Origin: Anderseniella sp963759095
Lineage (GTDB): Bacteria > Pseudomonadota > Alphaproteobacteria > Rhizobiales > Aestuariivirgaceae
DNA length: 64,000 nucleotides
Direction: 5' to 3'
NCBI GenBank assembly: GCA_963759095.1
Contig: CAVWYF010000017.1
Coordinates: 1-64,000 of the forward strand
The position numbers and the translations under genes were made by a program. Of this stretch, positions 27,801 to 35,224 are shown in pieces. Numbering within the stretch: position 1 is the stretch's first letter; every line of letters starts with the position of its first letter. Under the pieces are notes generated by a model. It did no database searches, was not told the DNA's origin, and was given only the letters and a program-made list of their open reading frames with translations.

Positions 27801-30357
27801 ACCTCTCGCGCCGGATACCGAAATTATCGTCACACGCAATAACGGCAGTGGAGAAGTCGTGATCGCCGAACTGCGGCGCATTGAAGAACTTGTCATCAAC
27901 GGTGTTGATACAGCTGCCGGCGGCGGCGCTGCAGGAGGCGACACCGTGCTGGTGGTAGGCGATTTCACTGATACCAGCCTTGCGCTGGCGACGATCACGT
28001 TCAACGGCACTGATGGCGATGATGTAGTAGACATCTCCGGCCTAAGCTCGGCACATCGCATCGTTTTCCGCAGCAATGGAGGCGAAGATCTGATTGTAGG
28101 CAATCTGCGTCCGCAGGACGTCATAGAGCTGGCACCTGGACTTGCGCGCGCTGACTATGACGATCCCGAATTCGATGGCGCCGGCACATGGACCATCAAA
28201 TCCAAGGACGGTGTACACTCGATTTCCTACCCGGGAGATGCAAGTACGCAGTCGCCCAATTTTGCCGAGACTTCAACAACGCAGACTGCGCACAACTTCG
28301 ACATTTCGCCCGAGGATATCCACGAACTCAAGAACCTGGTCCGCGGGTTGCCCTCCGATCTTGCCGAGGATCACGCAACCGGCATTCGAGATCTGGAAGG
28401 TACCGGCAACAACCCGGGCAATTCAGATTTCGGTTCGGCCGATCAGCCGTTTATCCGGCTGACCGACGCGCGGTACGGCGAATTTGATCCAACGATCGGC
28501 AACAATCAGCTGAACCCGATCTTTGACGGCCTTGACCCCCGTGGCATCAGTAATATCATGGGCGCTCAAGGCTCTGATGAACCGAAGAGTGCAGAAGATG
28601 CCAATATTTTCTTCATGGCCTTTGGTCAGTATTTCGATCATGGACTGGACTTCCTGCCCAAGGGTGGCAATGGAACTGTTGAGATTGGCACAGATCCAAA
28701 TGACGATCCGGCTGATCTGACCCGCGGCTCGGTAGACCATATTGTTGACGGAGTACCGCAGCATCTCAACAAGACGTCACCTTTCGTCGATCAGAACCAG
28801 GCTTACGGTTCAACTGAACTGGTTGGCATTCTATTGCGTGAAGGCGATGGCAATGGCGGTTTGACGGGCAGCTTGCTGGCTGGTGCGCCTGACCCATCCA
28901 ACCCGGATTTCAATCTGTTGCCAACGTTGCGCGAGGTGCTCCTGCATCATTGGGACAACAATACGGTCTTTTCAGATCCCCTATATCTTCCCAATGGACC
29001 GATCACATTCCGCGACTACTTCACGGACCTTCCGTTTGAAGACGCGTCCGGCACGCCACAGATTGGCACACTCGTTGATGCCGGCGGCAACATCAATGAA
29101 GGCATGATCCCGTTCGTGAACGGTGACTTTATGGGCAGCGGCCACACGCTCGTGGGCGATGCCAATCCGTTCATCAATCTGCTCGACCACTTTGTGGCCG
29201 GCGATCTGAGGGCCAACGAGAACTACACCCTGACGTCGATCCACACGATATGGGCCAGAAACCACAACTTCCACGCCGAAAACCTGGAGGCGAATGGTTT
29301 TGACGGGACTGATGAAGAACTGTTCCAGGCAGCCAAGATTTTCAACGAGACCGAATATCAGCGTGTGGTGTTCACCGAGTTTGCCGACAAACTGCTCGGC
29401 GGGCTGAAAGGTAGCGGCGAGCATGGTCACGATGATTATAATCCCGGCGTTGATGCGCGCATCAGCCACGAGTTCGCGGCGGCCGTCTACCGGGTTGGGC
29501 ATTCGCTCATCAGTCAGACCATAACCGTGATCGGTGAAGACGGCACTCCCATGGACGTGCCCCTGACCGATGCGTTCCTCAATCCGACGAATGATAACGA
29601 GGCGTTCACCGCTCCGCTTCCACCTGGCTACATCCCGCAACCCGGGTTTGAACAACTTGGCGTCGGGCCGATTGTCAGCGGGATCACCGGCCAGTTGGCC
29701 GAGGAAGTCGACTACAAGATAGTTGACGCGGTGCGCAACGACCTGGTGCGGATCCAGGCAGATCTGTTCTCCTTCAACGTGGCGCGCGGCCGCGATGTAG
29801 GACTTGGCACTTTGAATCAAGTGCGGTCGGATCTCCTCGAATCCACCGACCCGTATGTGATGGAAGCCGTCGAGCGGTCCGGTGAAGACCTTTCGCCTTA
29901 TAGCTCATGGCAGGATTTCCAGCAGCGCAACGGGTTGAGTGCGACCGTTCTGGCGCAATTCATGGCGGCTTATCCCGATCTCGTGTTGGCGAGCCAGAAT
30001 GAGATCGATGCATTCAAGACGGCTAATCCGTCCATCGAACTGGTGAATGGCAACACTGTCAAAGGCATCGACCGGGTGGACTTGTGGGTCGGCGGCCTCG
30101 CCGAAGAACACATCAATGGTGGCGTGGTTGGGGCGACCTTCTGGGTCGTGCTGCACGAACAGTTCGATCGTCTGCAGGAAGGCGACCGCTTCTACTATCT
30201 CGACCGTGTCGACGACTTCGACTTCTACAATCAGGTGGAGGATCAGAGCTTCTCCGACATCATCGCCCGTAACACCGGCCTTGAAGGTCTGCCTGACGAC
30301 GTTTTCGGCCGAAACGGCCGACGACAATGGCGACGACGATGGCGATGGCGAAGATAA
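21850..30357 (+). CDS. Giant RTX protein with two animal-type haem peroxidase domains (frameshifted near 3' end)
   Basis: 2835 residues as read. Peroxidase domain 1 (about 220-950): distal FGQFFDHGLDL with Asp233-His234, GDGRANEN with Arg523 and Glu526, proximal YRFGHS with His660, then IARGRDVG. Three lectin-like beta modules follow (about 970-1235), RTX repeats (about 1277-1450 and 1880-1955), then peroxidase domain 2 (about 2150-2830) with His2264, Arg2454, Glu2457 and proximal His2551. All MPO-type catalytic residues are present in both domains. Such secreted bacterial peroxidases with RTX repeats include MopA, linked to Mn(II) oxidation; the substrate here is unknown. There is no N-terminal signal, as expected for type I export. 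ATG 21850 has AGGAG 8 nt upstream. The frame is lost at 30302-30305, ending in an Arg/Trp-rich tail; restored, the product would be about 3154 residues. Confidence 0.9.
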   Translation: MVAFTKHDLQFILDGITVSEEHADQTNDVVGNVWLQSDIETSRQILRGLLPNSLEPIGVRTIDGSLNNLEFGQDQFGATGNEFPTLTDAEHRDDGATTGDGSGNPADGAGGGFFGVTNTDYAVSDGPGNTSGSNGNVVDSDPRIISNLLADQSLANPAAVARAEFDPATYDAGADGIVGTADDVGTANGSTIIDPNGTPGDGDDFFFIPNVAPDEGLSAPFNSWMTFFGQFFDHGLDLIQKGDSGTIFIPLADDDPLVTGPDGVLGDDPTTIGIDESADDLAPHLRFMALTRATVDPGADGVLGTADDVRGPENFTSPFVDQNQTYTSHPSHQIFLREYVENATAGLTDNQGNPIPIGAPVATGKLIEGPGGGMATWGDVKSQAADLLGIELTDAEAIDIPLFAVDQYGEFIRGASGLPQYVLERPDGVGGIETTLIEGNLADPVSIAEAEAAAGGGFEVVNTKFQFLLDIAHNAAPVFDAAGNLVPDGDTDVGNPVTTDSMGNNLEYDNELLDAHFIAGDGRANENFALTAVHHVFHQEHNRIVEHTKDVLLHIGDNGDLGTIGDDDGAQAALDLLNGYLEVPVLTFPTTPGEIAGLVWDGDRLFQASKFATEMQYQHLVFEEFARKVQPLVDIFASFEPSIDASITMEFSQAVYRFGHSMLTENVDLMQPDGTLTEAGLIQAFLNPIGFNQFVNADGTVDPGDLALQDSSAAAGAIIRGMTRETGNEIDEFVTDALRNNLLGLPLDLAAINIARGRDVGIPTLNEVRTEFFEGTGDTKLKPYDSWFDFAINLKNELSVVNFIAAYGQHDTIVNATTLADKRAAAFDLVVEGTGSPADRVEFLTSTGAWAGQESGLNLVDLWIGGLAEATEPFGGMLGSTFNFVFEEQLEDLQDGDRFYYLGRTGGLNFVTQLEQNSFANMIVRNTDIGDNGADHLPGDIFSTPHFILEVDQSRQVTGLDGPGTAIIESGTVTIDQASSATWHTVTFDQSIADAVVAMMINTSSGANPTTVRVRNITDDGFEFQMDEYDYLDGAHVTETLSWVAVAEGEHTLSDGSIVKAGTTTEDAAGSSNVSFGGSAAFTGAPVLLTQVSTVNEDTAITSRVQNIDATGFNLRLREQEAGAGPNGTAHATETVGWIAIQAGDGTLLNAGTSGDGVTHNTATVGHGGGAFTDPAFVAQMQSRDGNDTATVRGVAVTATDAQFFIEEEQSSDAETNHTGENVGFLVLPSGVITTPNPLNGRFDPTGDSILIPLVMRDDPSTVGPDSNFLRYTGGDHVVLGGTEMDDTLIGGKGDDTLHGDGGNDILEGGDGGDIILGGAGDDIITDIGGLDNLQGGDGNDAIASGAGEDLILAGAGKDFVLQGPDLSEAFGGLGDDFIHLGSESNLSFGGEGNDWMEGGGGNNLLQGDNGDPFLNSTIAGHDVFLSGQGDDDYDAEGGDDIMEGSDGVQRFEGVNGFDWATYKDVELGINVDMLLRAFDETPIPPSNATIQDRFDSVEGLSGGRGSDIIRGDDSTRVEAETVDNGNDSVLRTDARFEMIRGLRAGDNGGLFDNDGTPTSLFNPIFDASTIEWGEGNILLGGSGSDLIEGRGGDDIIDGDLKLDVRILITDGGGTPIATAYKMQGQMFQVDGDGNTVLVAGERVPIQIGGHDNLHSAVFDGVINPGNLEIVREIIDESADTDFDTAEFSDVISNYTLEETAPGVIGDNDGDGYIRVSHDSVAGANDGLGADGVDLVRSIERLQFADATINLGGGNSVATGAAAIVIAGTTTPANNPFVGQQLGVDVSGIMDADGTANSTFVHIWQVEEEPGVFVDLIVVGTGGEDTPMQGNMITVPQEAEGLALRVRTVFQDDGGVFETVFSGATSITAPQVVSTPTTGDDVLLGTIGPDIINGLAGNDIILGLAGDDTLRGGPGADELTGGTGNDTVNGNGGNDEIFWATGDGRDVIDGGGGNADVFDVTGDATAETFRVIAVTPPNPDPGFGPLAPDTEIIVTRNNGSGEVVIAELRRIEELVINGVDTAAGGGAAGGDTVLVVGDFTDTSLALATITFNGTDGDDVVDISGLSSAHRIVFRSNGGEDLIVGNLRPQDVIELAPGLARADYDDPEFDGAGTWTIKSKDGVHSISYPGDASTQSPNFAETSTTQTAHNFDISPEDIHELKNLVRGLPSDLAEDHATGIRDLEGTGNNPGNSDFGSADQPFIRLTDARYGEFDPTIGNNQLNPIFDGLDPRGISNIMGAQGSDEPKSAEDANIFFMAFGQYFDHGLDFLPKGGNGTVEIGTDPNDDPADLTRGSVDHIVDGVPQHLNKTSPFVDQNQAYGSTELVGILLREGDGNGGLTGSLLAGAPDPSNPDFNLLPTLREVLLHHWDNNTVFSDPLYLPNGPITFRDYFTDLPFEDASGTPQIGTLVDAGGNINEGMIPFVNGDFMGSGHTLVGDANPFINLLDHFVAGDLRANENYTLTSIHTIWARNHNFHAENLEANGFDGTDEELFQAAKIFNETEYQRVVFTEFADKLLGGLKGSGEHGHDDYNPGVDARISHEFAAAVYRVGHSLISQTITVIGEDGTPMDVPLTDAFLNPTNDNEAFTAPLPPGYIPQPGFEQLGVGPIVSGITGQLAEEVDYKIVDAVRNDLVRIQADLFSFNVARGRDVGLGTLNQVRSDLLESTDPYVMEAVERSGEDLSPYSSWQDFQQRNGLSATVLAQFMAAYPDLVLASQNEIDAFKTANPSIELVNGNTVKGIDRVDLWVGGLAEEHINGGVVGATFWVVLHEQFDRLQEGDRFYYLDRVDDFDFYNQVEDQSFSDIIARNTGLEGLPDDVFGRNGRRQWRRRWRWRR

Positions 30358-31315
30358 TGGTGATGGTGATCAAGATGGTGACAATGATCAGGGCGGAAAC
30401 GGTGATGGCGATCAGGATGGCAGCGGCGGCGACACGCAAGCCCCGCTAAACCTGATCGGGACACCCGATAAGGACGTTCTGATCGGCAATGCTGGAGGCG
30501 ATATCCTGGCAGGCCTCGCCTCAGCCGACACGCTGCTCGCCGGTGACGGAGACAATACCGTCGTTGGCGGTGAAGGTGACGATCAGATGGTCGGCGGCGC
30601 CGGCAAGGATCTCATGTTCGGCGATGATGGCGACGACCTCATCATGAGCGGTGCGGGTAACGACATGGTCTTTGGTGGCGCAGGGCGCGACAGGATCATT
30701 ACAGAAGAAGGTGACGACGTCATCGATGGCGGAGACGACCGCGATATCGTCGACGCGGGCGCCGGAAACGACACGGTACTTGCGGCTTTCGATGATGGAG
30801 ACGACGTCTACGACGGTGGAGAAGGGGTCGACCTGCTCGATCTCTCCGCCATCACATCCGACGCGGTCGTTGATCTCGGGCAAGGCGCTTTCGGCCAGGT
30901 CGAGAGCGAGCAGTCCGGAGTGGACAGTATCGCCTCATTCGAAAACGTCATCGGCGGGTTCGGCAATGACACGATCATCGCGAACAATTCGGTGAACGTT
31001 ATCGCAGGTGGTGCCGGTGCCGACAACTTCGTCTTCAATTCGGCGTCGGCTGCCAATGGAGACCATCTCACTGATTTCCAGGCCGGAGACAAAATTGATC
31101 TGAGAGGAATTGCCGCGAACTATGATTTTGGCGGTGACGGGAACTTCGATGTGCTTGAGAACGCTACAACGTTCACACAGGCCGGACAGGTCATTTTGCG
31201 GAATGATGGCGACGACGTGATCGTCGAGGGCAATGTCGATAATGACACCGAAGCGGACTTCGCCATCAGGATTTCCGGCAAATCGGATCTGAACTCGTCC
31301 GACTTTATGGATTAG
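30302..31315 (+). CDS. Out-of-frame C-terminal RTX and secretion-signal part of the peroxidase
   Basis: Continuous in the +2 frame and with no start or ribosome site of its own, this is the natural C-terminus of the preceding protein. It begins with an Asp/Gly/Asn-rich linker (ETADDNGDDDGDGEDNGDGD), then nonapeptide RTX repeats (GGEGDDQMVGGAGKDLMFGD and following), then a typical type I substrate C-terminus (FVFNS..GDHLTDFQAGDKIDL) ending SGKSDLNSSDFMD. Removing one T from TTTT at 30302-30305 joins the frames as DDVSAETADD. Without this part the peroxidase would lack its presumed secretion signal. Confidence 0.88.
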   Translation, partial: FSAETADDNGDDDGDGEDNGDGDQDGDNDQGGNGDGDQDGSGGDTQAPLNLIGTPDKDVLIGNAGGDILAGLASADTLLAGDGDNTVVGGEGDDQMVGGAGKDLMFGDDGDDLIMSGAGNDMVFGGAGRDRIITEEGDDVIDGGDDRDIVDAGAGNDTVLAAFDDGDDVYDGGEGVDLLDLSAITSDAVVDLGQGAFGQVESEQSGVDSIASFENVIGGFGNDTIIANNSVNVIAGGAGADNFVFNSASAANGDHLTDFQAGDKIDLRGIAANYDFGGDGNFDVLENATTFTQAGQVILRNDGDDVIVEGNVDNDTEADFAIRISGKSDLNSSDFMD

Positions 31316-31338
31316 CGATATGCCGTGACATTTTAGTG

Positions 31339-31390
31339 CCTGAAAGCAGAAACCTTAAACTGCAACCAGATTAAATCGTTCTGCTTCAGG
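31339..31390 (+). promoter_or_regulatory. Intercistronic inverted repeat between peroxidase and exporter genes
   Basis: CCTGAAAGCAGAAAC (31339-31353) and GTTCTGCTTCAGG (31378-31390) can pair, with two single-base bulges, around a loop of about 24 nt in the 120-nt gap before the ABC gene. No T-run follows, so it is not a plain terminator. It could stabilise the mRNA or tune expression of exporter versus substrate; this is inference. Confidence 0.4.
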
Positions 31391-31435
31391 TGCTTATAGT
31401 TAGTTGTGTAAATTCAGTATCGGGGAAACCGCCAA

Positions 31436-33208
31436 ATGGGTTCGCGGAATAGGGCTAAGAGTACCAAAAACCACGCCTCACCGGCGGCGGCGCTGACTGG
31501 CATCAAGACGAAGACCGTTTTCCTTTTCTTGATTTCGGGTGTCATCAATGTCCTGGCGCTTACCGGCGCCATGTACATGCTGCAGATTTACGACAGGGCG
31601 CTCACCGGCCAGAGCGTTCCAACACTGCTTGCTCTGTCGTTTCTCGCCATCGGCCTGTATTTTTGCCAGGGCCTCCTCGACGTCACCAGGTCACAGATTT
31701 TCGTGAGGCTGGGTGCGCAGTTCGACAAGAAGCTGGCCCCTCTCGCTCACAGAGTGACCATTGACATGCCGCGTTTCGGTTTTTCCGCCGCAGAGTCAAA
31801 GGAGCGCGGGCGCGATGTCGACACTGTCCGCGGTTTTATGTCCGGCCAGGGCCCGCAAGCCATCTTTGACTTGCCGTGGATGCCGCTCTATATCGCCTTC
31901 GTCTATATTTTGCATCCCTGGCTCGGGACCATGCTTGTGATCGGAGCGCTGGTGCTGGCGACCCTGGCCCTGATCACGGAAGTCCTCACCCGGAGACAGG
32001 CTCAGGCGACAAATCGTTCTGAATTGACCCGGGCAAACATAGCCGACACCAACACCCGCCACTCGGAAGTATTGCGTGCGATGGGGCTCGCGCGCCGCGC
32101 GGTGAAACGGTTCGAAGACGCAAATTCAGAGCATCTGGACCTGCAGACAAGAACAAACGATGTAACAGGCACGTTGGGCGGCATATCAAAGGTCCTGCGC
32201 ATGATGTTGCAGTCTGCTGTCCTGGGTCTTGGGGCCTATCTCACGATCCAGGGTGATCTGACAGCCGGAGCGATTATCGCAGCATCGGTTGCGTCTGCCC
32301 GCGCACTCGCCCCGGTGGATCTCGCAATCAGCCGGTGGAAGGGCTTCGTCGCGGCACGCCGCAGCTATCGCCGATTGAAGGAAACACTGGCGTCAATCGA
32401 TGATGAAGAGGTGCTGGTAAACCTTCCGGCGCCAACGGAGTCCGTTATTGTGGAAAAAGTGACGGTTGCGTCTCCCGGTACCGGAGACGTTCTGCTCAGC
32501 GATGTCAGCCTCGAATTGAAGGCCGGGCAGGCGCTGGCGCTCATCGGTCCTTCCGGCAGCGGCAAAACGACGTTCGCCCGGGGCGTCACCGGCATATGGC
32601 CACTGGTGCGCGGCCATGTCCGGTTTGATGGCGCAGACATCAGTCAATGGCGCCCGGAAGATCTCGGCCAGCACATCGGTTATGTACCGCAGGATGTCGC
32701 GCTGCTGGACGGGACTATCGCGGAGGATATCTGTCGGTTCGACCCGGAGCCGGAAAGCGATCGGATCATTGCAGCCAGCAAGGCGGCGGGCGTGCACGAC
32801 ATGATTATCCAGCTTCCAAATGGTTACCAGACACAACTCGGCACCAACGGAACCACATTGTCTGCAGGCCAGAGGCAACGCATTGCGCTCGCGCGGGCAC
32901 TTTACTGCGACCCGTTCCTGGTGGTCCTCGATGAGCCCAACTCCAATCTGGATGCCGAAGGCGACAAGGCGCTGACGGCTGCAATTGACAGCATCAAGGC
33001 GCGAGGCGGCATCGTCATAGTCGTTGCGCACCGCCCCAGCGCAATCGTCAACTGCGACCTTGTGGGTATCATACAGCAGGGTCGACTGGTGGCATTTGGA
33101 CCCAAAGACGAAATTTTCCAGGATCAGTCGGTAACCAGACAATCCCCCGATGCTTTACCAGCGCGCAAACGGCGACTGCGGGCAGTCAAATCCGATGCAG
33201 CAGCCTAG
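31436..33208 (+). CDS. Type I secretion ABC permease/ATPase (PrtD/HlyB family)
   Basis: 590-residue inner-membrane ABC exporter with a fused transmembrane domain (about 20-310, starting FLFLISGVINVLALTGAMYM) and nucleotide-binding domain. Walker A GPSGSGKT at 371-378, signature LSAGQ at 475-479 (Ala in place of the usual Gly), Walker B FLVVLDEPNSNLD, H-loop VVAHRPS. There is no N-terminal C39 peptidase, so it belongs to the PrtD-like group that exports RTX proteins by their C-terminal signal. It shares a direction with the peroxidase, RTX and HlyD genes, likely one operon. The GGGGAAA upstream of the ATG serves as ribosome site. Confidence 0.95.
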   Translation: MGSRNRAKSTKNHASPAAALTGIKTKTVFLFLISGVINVLALTGAMYMLQIYDRALTGQSVPTLLALSFLAIGLYFCQGLLDVTRSQIFVRLGAQFDKKLAPLAHRVTIDMPRFGFSAAESKERGRDVDTVRGFMSGQGPQAIFDLPWMPLYIAFVYILHPWLGTMLVIGALVLATLALITEVLTRRQAQATNRSELTRANIADTNTRHSEVLRAMGLARRAVKRFEDANSEHLDLQTRTNDVTGTLGGISKVLRMMLQSAVLGLGAYLTIQGDLTAGAIIAASVASARALAPVDLAISRWKGFVAARRSYRRLKETLASIDDEEVLVNLPAPTESVIVEKVTVASPGTGDVLLSDVSLELKAGQALALIGPSGSGKTTFARGVTGIWPLVRGHVRFDGADISQWRPEDLGQHIGYVPQDVALLDGTIAEDICRFDPEPESDRIIAASKAAGVHDMIIQLPNGYQTQLGTNGTTLSAGQRQRIALARALYCDPFLVVLDEPNSNLDAEGDKALTAAIDSIKARGGIVIVVAHRPSAIVNCDLVGIIQQGRLVAFGPKDEIFQDQSVTRQSPDALPARKRRLRAVKSDAAA

Positions 33209-33223
33209 GTAGAAAGATCTGCC

Positions 33224-35170
33224 ATGAGATCTCTTGGAACAATCAACGAAAAAGACATCGATGCAGATGGAAATTCTCGTCGCAAGTATGAACTTGATGA
33301 CAGTCCAATGTCACGGACCGGCAGCAAATTTGCTGTGGGATTACTGCTTGCGAATGCGCTGATCGCTCTGAAGCAGATTTTTTTTCCCACCGCGACAGAC
33401 GCCTCCGGCATCGAGGAGTCCGGGGATCGATCTCCTGAAACCATCGACCGCGAACTTTCACCGGAAAGACCACTCAAGACGCCAAGTCTGGAACTGGTTG
33501 AAAGCCAGAGATCGACTGGCGATCAGGAGGGTTCACTTGACGATTCAAATCCGCCAAAGGTTGGAAGTCAACCTTCACAATTCGACCGCAAAGACGCAGG
33601 TGAGACCATTGTCGCGAACTCTGGATCCAGCATCGCACAGAGTACGAGCGGTCCGACTGGTTCCAATATTGTCGCGTTCCCCATTCAGTTGACAGCGCCC
33701 CCTGTGGTGCAAACTGCATCACCCCAGTCACCCTTAGGCTCCGGTTCATCGGCAGGACGCGGCAGCGCGAAAAAGTCGGATGACAAGCCCGATGGGGAAA
33801 AGACCGAATCGAACAGGCTGCCTGTCGTCACCGGACCGGTTGTGCTCAACAGCCTTTTTGTGAACCAGTCGGTTATCATTGGCATGTCCTCGCTGCTTCA
33901 GGGCGCGGATGATCCCGATGGCGACCAGTTATATGTCCCCAATCTGACAGCAACGTCGGGCGAACTCGTGCAATTGTCGGATGTCAGCTGGAAATTCACC
34001 GCGGACCTCAATGACGACAGCGGCGTTACGTTCCACTACACAATCTCGGATGCGGAAGGATCGGTTCCACAGGTCGCCTATCTCGATCTCCTGCCGATAC
34101 CGGGAGAAGACTTCACCGGAATCGAACTGGCCGATCTGATCATCGGAACGGCTGGCCGGGATAGGGTTGAGACCCGCGCGGGCGATGATGACATTCTGAC
34201 ACGTGAAGGTGATGACGTTGTCTTCGCAGGTGACGGCAATGACCGGGTCGTTGCAGGGCTCGGAGACGATACCATCAACACCGGCGCCGGCAATGATGTG
34301 GTCTTTGCCGGCGCCGGCAACGATTTCGTTTTCGGCGGTGACGGCGACGATTGGCTGAGCGGTGAAGATGGCGACGACAACCTGTTGGGCGAAGCGGGTA
34401 ACGATACGATCCTGGGCGGTGGTGGGAGCGACGCGGCGTTTGGCGGCACGGGAAACGATACGATTTGGGGCGGCGATGGAGCCGACCTGGTCGATGGCGG
34501 AGTTGGTGACGATTATCTCTCCGGCGGCGGCGGTGACGATGTCATCGTCGGAGGCCAGGGATCCGACACAATCGAGGGTGAAGCGGGAGACGATGTTGTC
34601 GTCGCCACAGCCTTTGACGGCGACGATCAGATAGACGGTGGTGACGGTATCGATACCTATGACATTTCCGGCACGTCGGCAGACGCGCTGATTGACCTTA
34701 CTCTTGGGTTGGCGTCGAGCACGGAAATCGGAAACGATTTCATTACCAGCTTTGAGAACGCCCGCGGCGGCGGCGGTGATGACATCATTGTGGACAATGG
34801 CGTCGCGAACAAACTTGCCGGCAATGGCGGCAACGATGTTTTCGTTTTTCTGGAGAGTAGCAAAAATGGCAAAGGGGGCCACATTCGCGACCAGATAGAA
34901 GACTTCGAAGTCGGCGACAAGATCGATCTGGCGGGAATAGATGGCAATACCGACGAGGAGGGTTGGCAGCGCCTGGTCTTCAATTTCGACGAGGCCACGT
35001 CTTTTGACCACGTTGGGCAAGCCATCTATCGGTACGAGGACAACGAGAACAAGACTGTTACGTTGATCCAGTTCAATTTCCATGACAATGGCGACGACGA
35101 AGATGCGGTCGACTACGAGATCGCAATCCTGGGACGCCACGAACTGGACGACACAAACATAATAACCTGA
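33224..35170 (+). CDS. RTX/cadherin-like protein with a putative N-terminal membrane segment
   Basis: A 648-residue acidic protein. A hydrophobic segment (about 35-54, FAVGLLLANALIALKQIFF) is followed by a Ser/Pro-rich disordered region, a cadherin-like (Cadherin_5 type) domain at about 205-285 (LLQGADDPDGDQLYVPNLTA), RTX nonapeptides at about 306-460 (GGDGDDWLSGEDGDDNLLGE and similar), and a type I C-terminal region (DQIEDFEVGDKIDL). It sits between the ABC and adaptor genes, 15 nt after the former. RTX substrates do not normally have an N-terminal membrane segment, so it may be held at the cell surface or act as an accessory to the exporter; this is inference. Confidence 0.83.
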   Translation: MRSLGTINEKDIDADGNSRRKYELDDSPMSRTGSKFAVGLLLANALIALKQIFFPTATDASGIEESGDRSPETIDRELSPERPLKTPSLELVESQRSTGDQEGSLDDSNPPKVGSQPSQFDRKDAGETIVANSGSSIAQSTSGPTGSNIVAFPIQLTAPPVVQTASPQSPLGSGSSAGRGSAKKSDDKPDGEKTESNRLPVVTGPVVLNSLFVNQSVIIGMSSLLQGADDPDGDQLYVPNLTATSGELVQLSDVSWKFTADLNDDSGVTFHYTISDAEGSVPQVAYLDLLPIPGEDFTGIELADLIIGTAGRDRVETRAGDDDILTREGDDVVFAGDGNDRVVAGLGDDTINTGAGNDVVFAGAGNDFVFGGDGDDWLSGEDGDDNLLGEAGNDTILGGGGSDAAFGGTGNDTIWGGDGADLVDGGVGDDYLSGGGGDDVIVGGQGSDTIEGEAGDDVVVATAFDGDDQIDGGDGIDTYDISGTSADALIDLTLGLASSTEIGNDFITSFENARGGGGDDIIVDNGVANKLAGNGGNDVFVFLESSKNGKGGHIRDQIEDFEVGDKIDLAGIDGNTDEEGWQRLVFNFDEATSFDHVGQAIYRYEDNENKTVTLIQFNFHDNGDDEDAVDYEIAILGRHELDDTNIIT

Positions 35171-35224
35171 GTAATTCAGAACGCGAAACCCAGCTAGACA
35201 TTGCTGCTACGGGAGACATGATCG

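Noticed and set aside
28981..29820. 279-codon minus-strand frame opposite peroxidase domain 2
   Set aside because: The plus strand encodes clear peroxidase motifs; the antisense translation has no family features.
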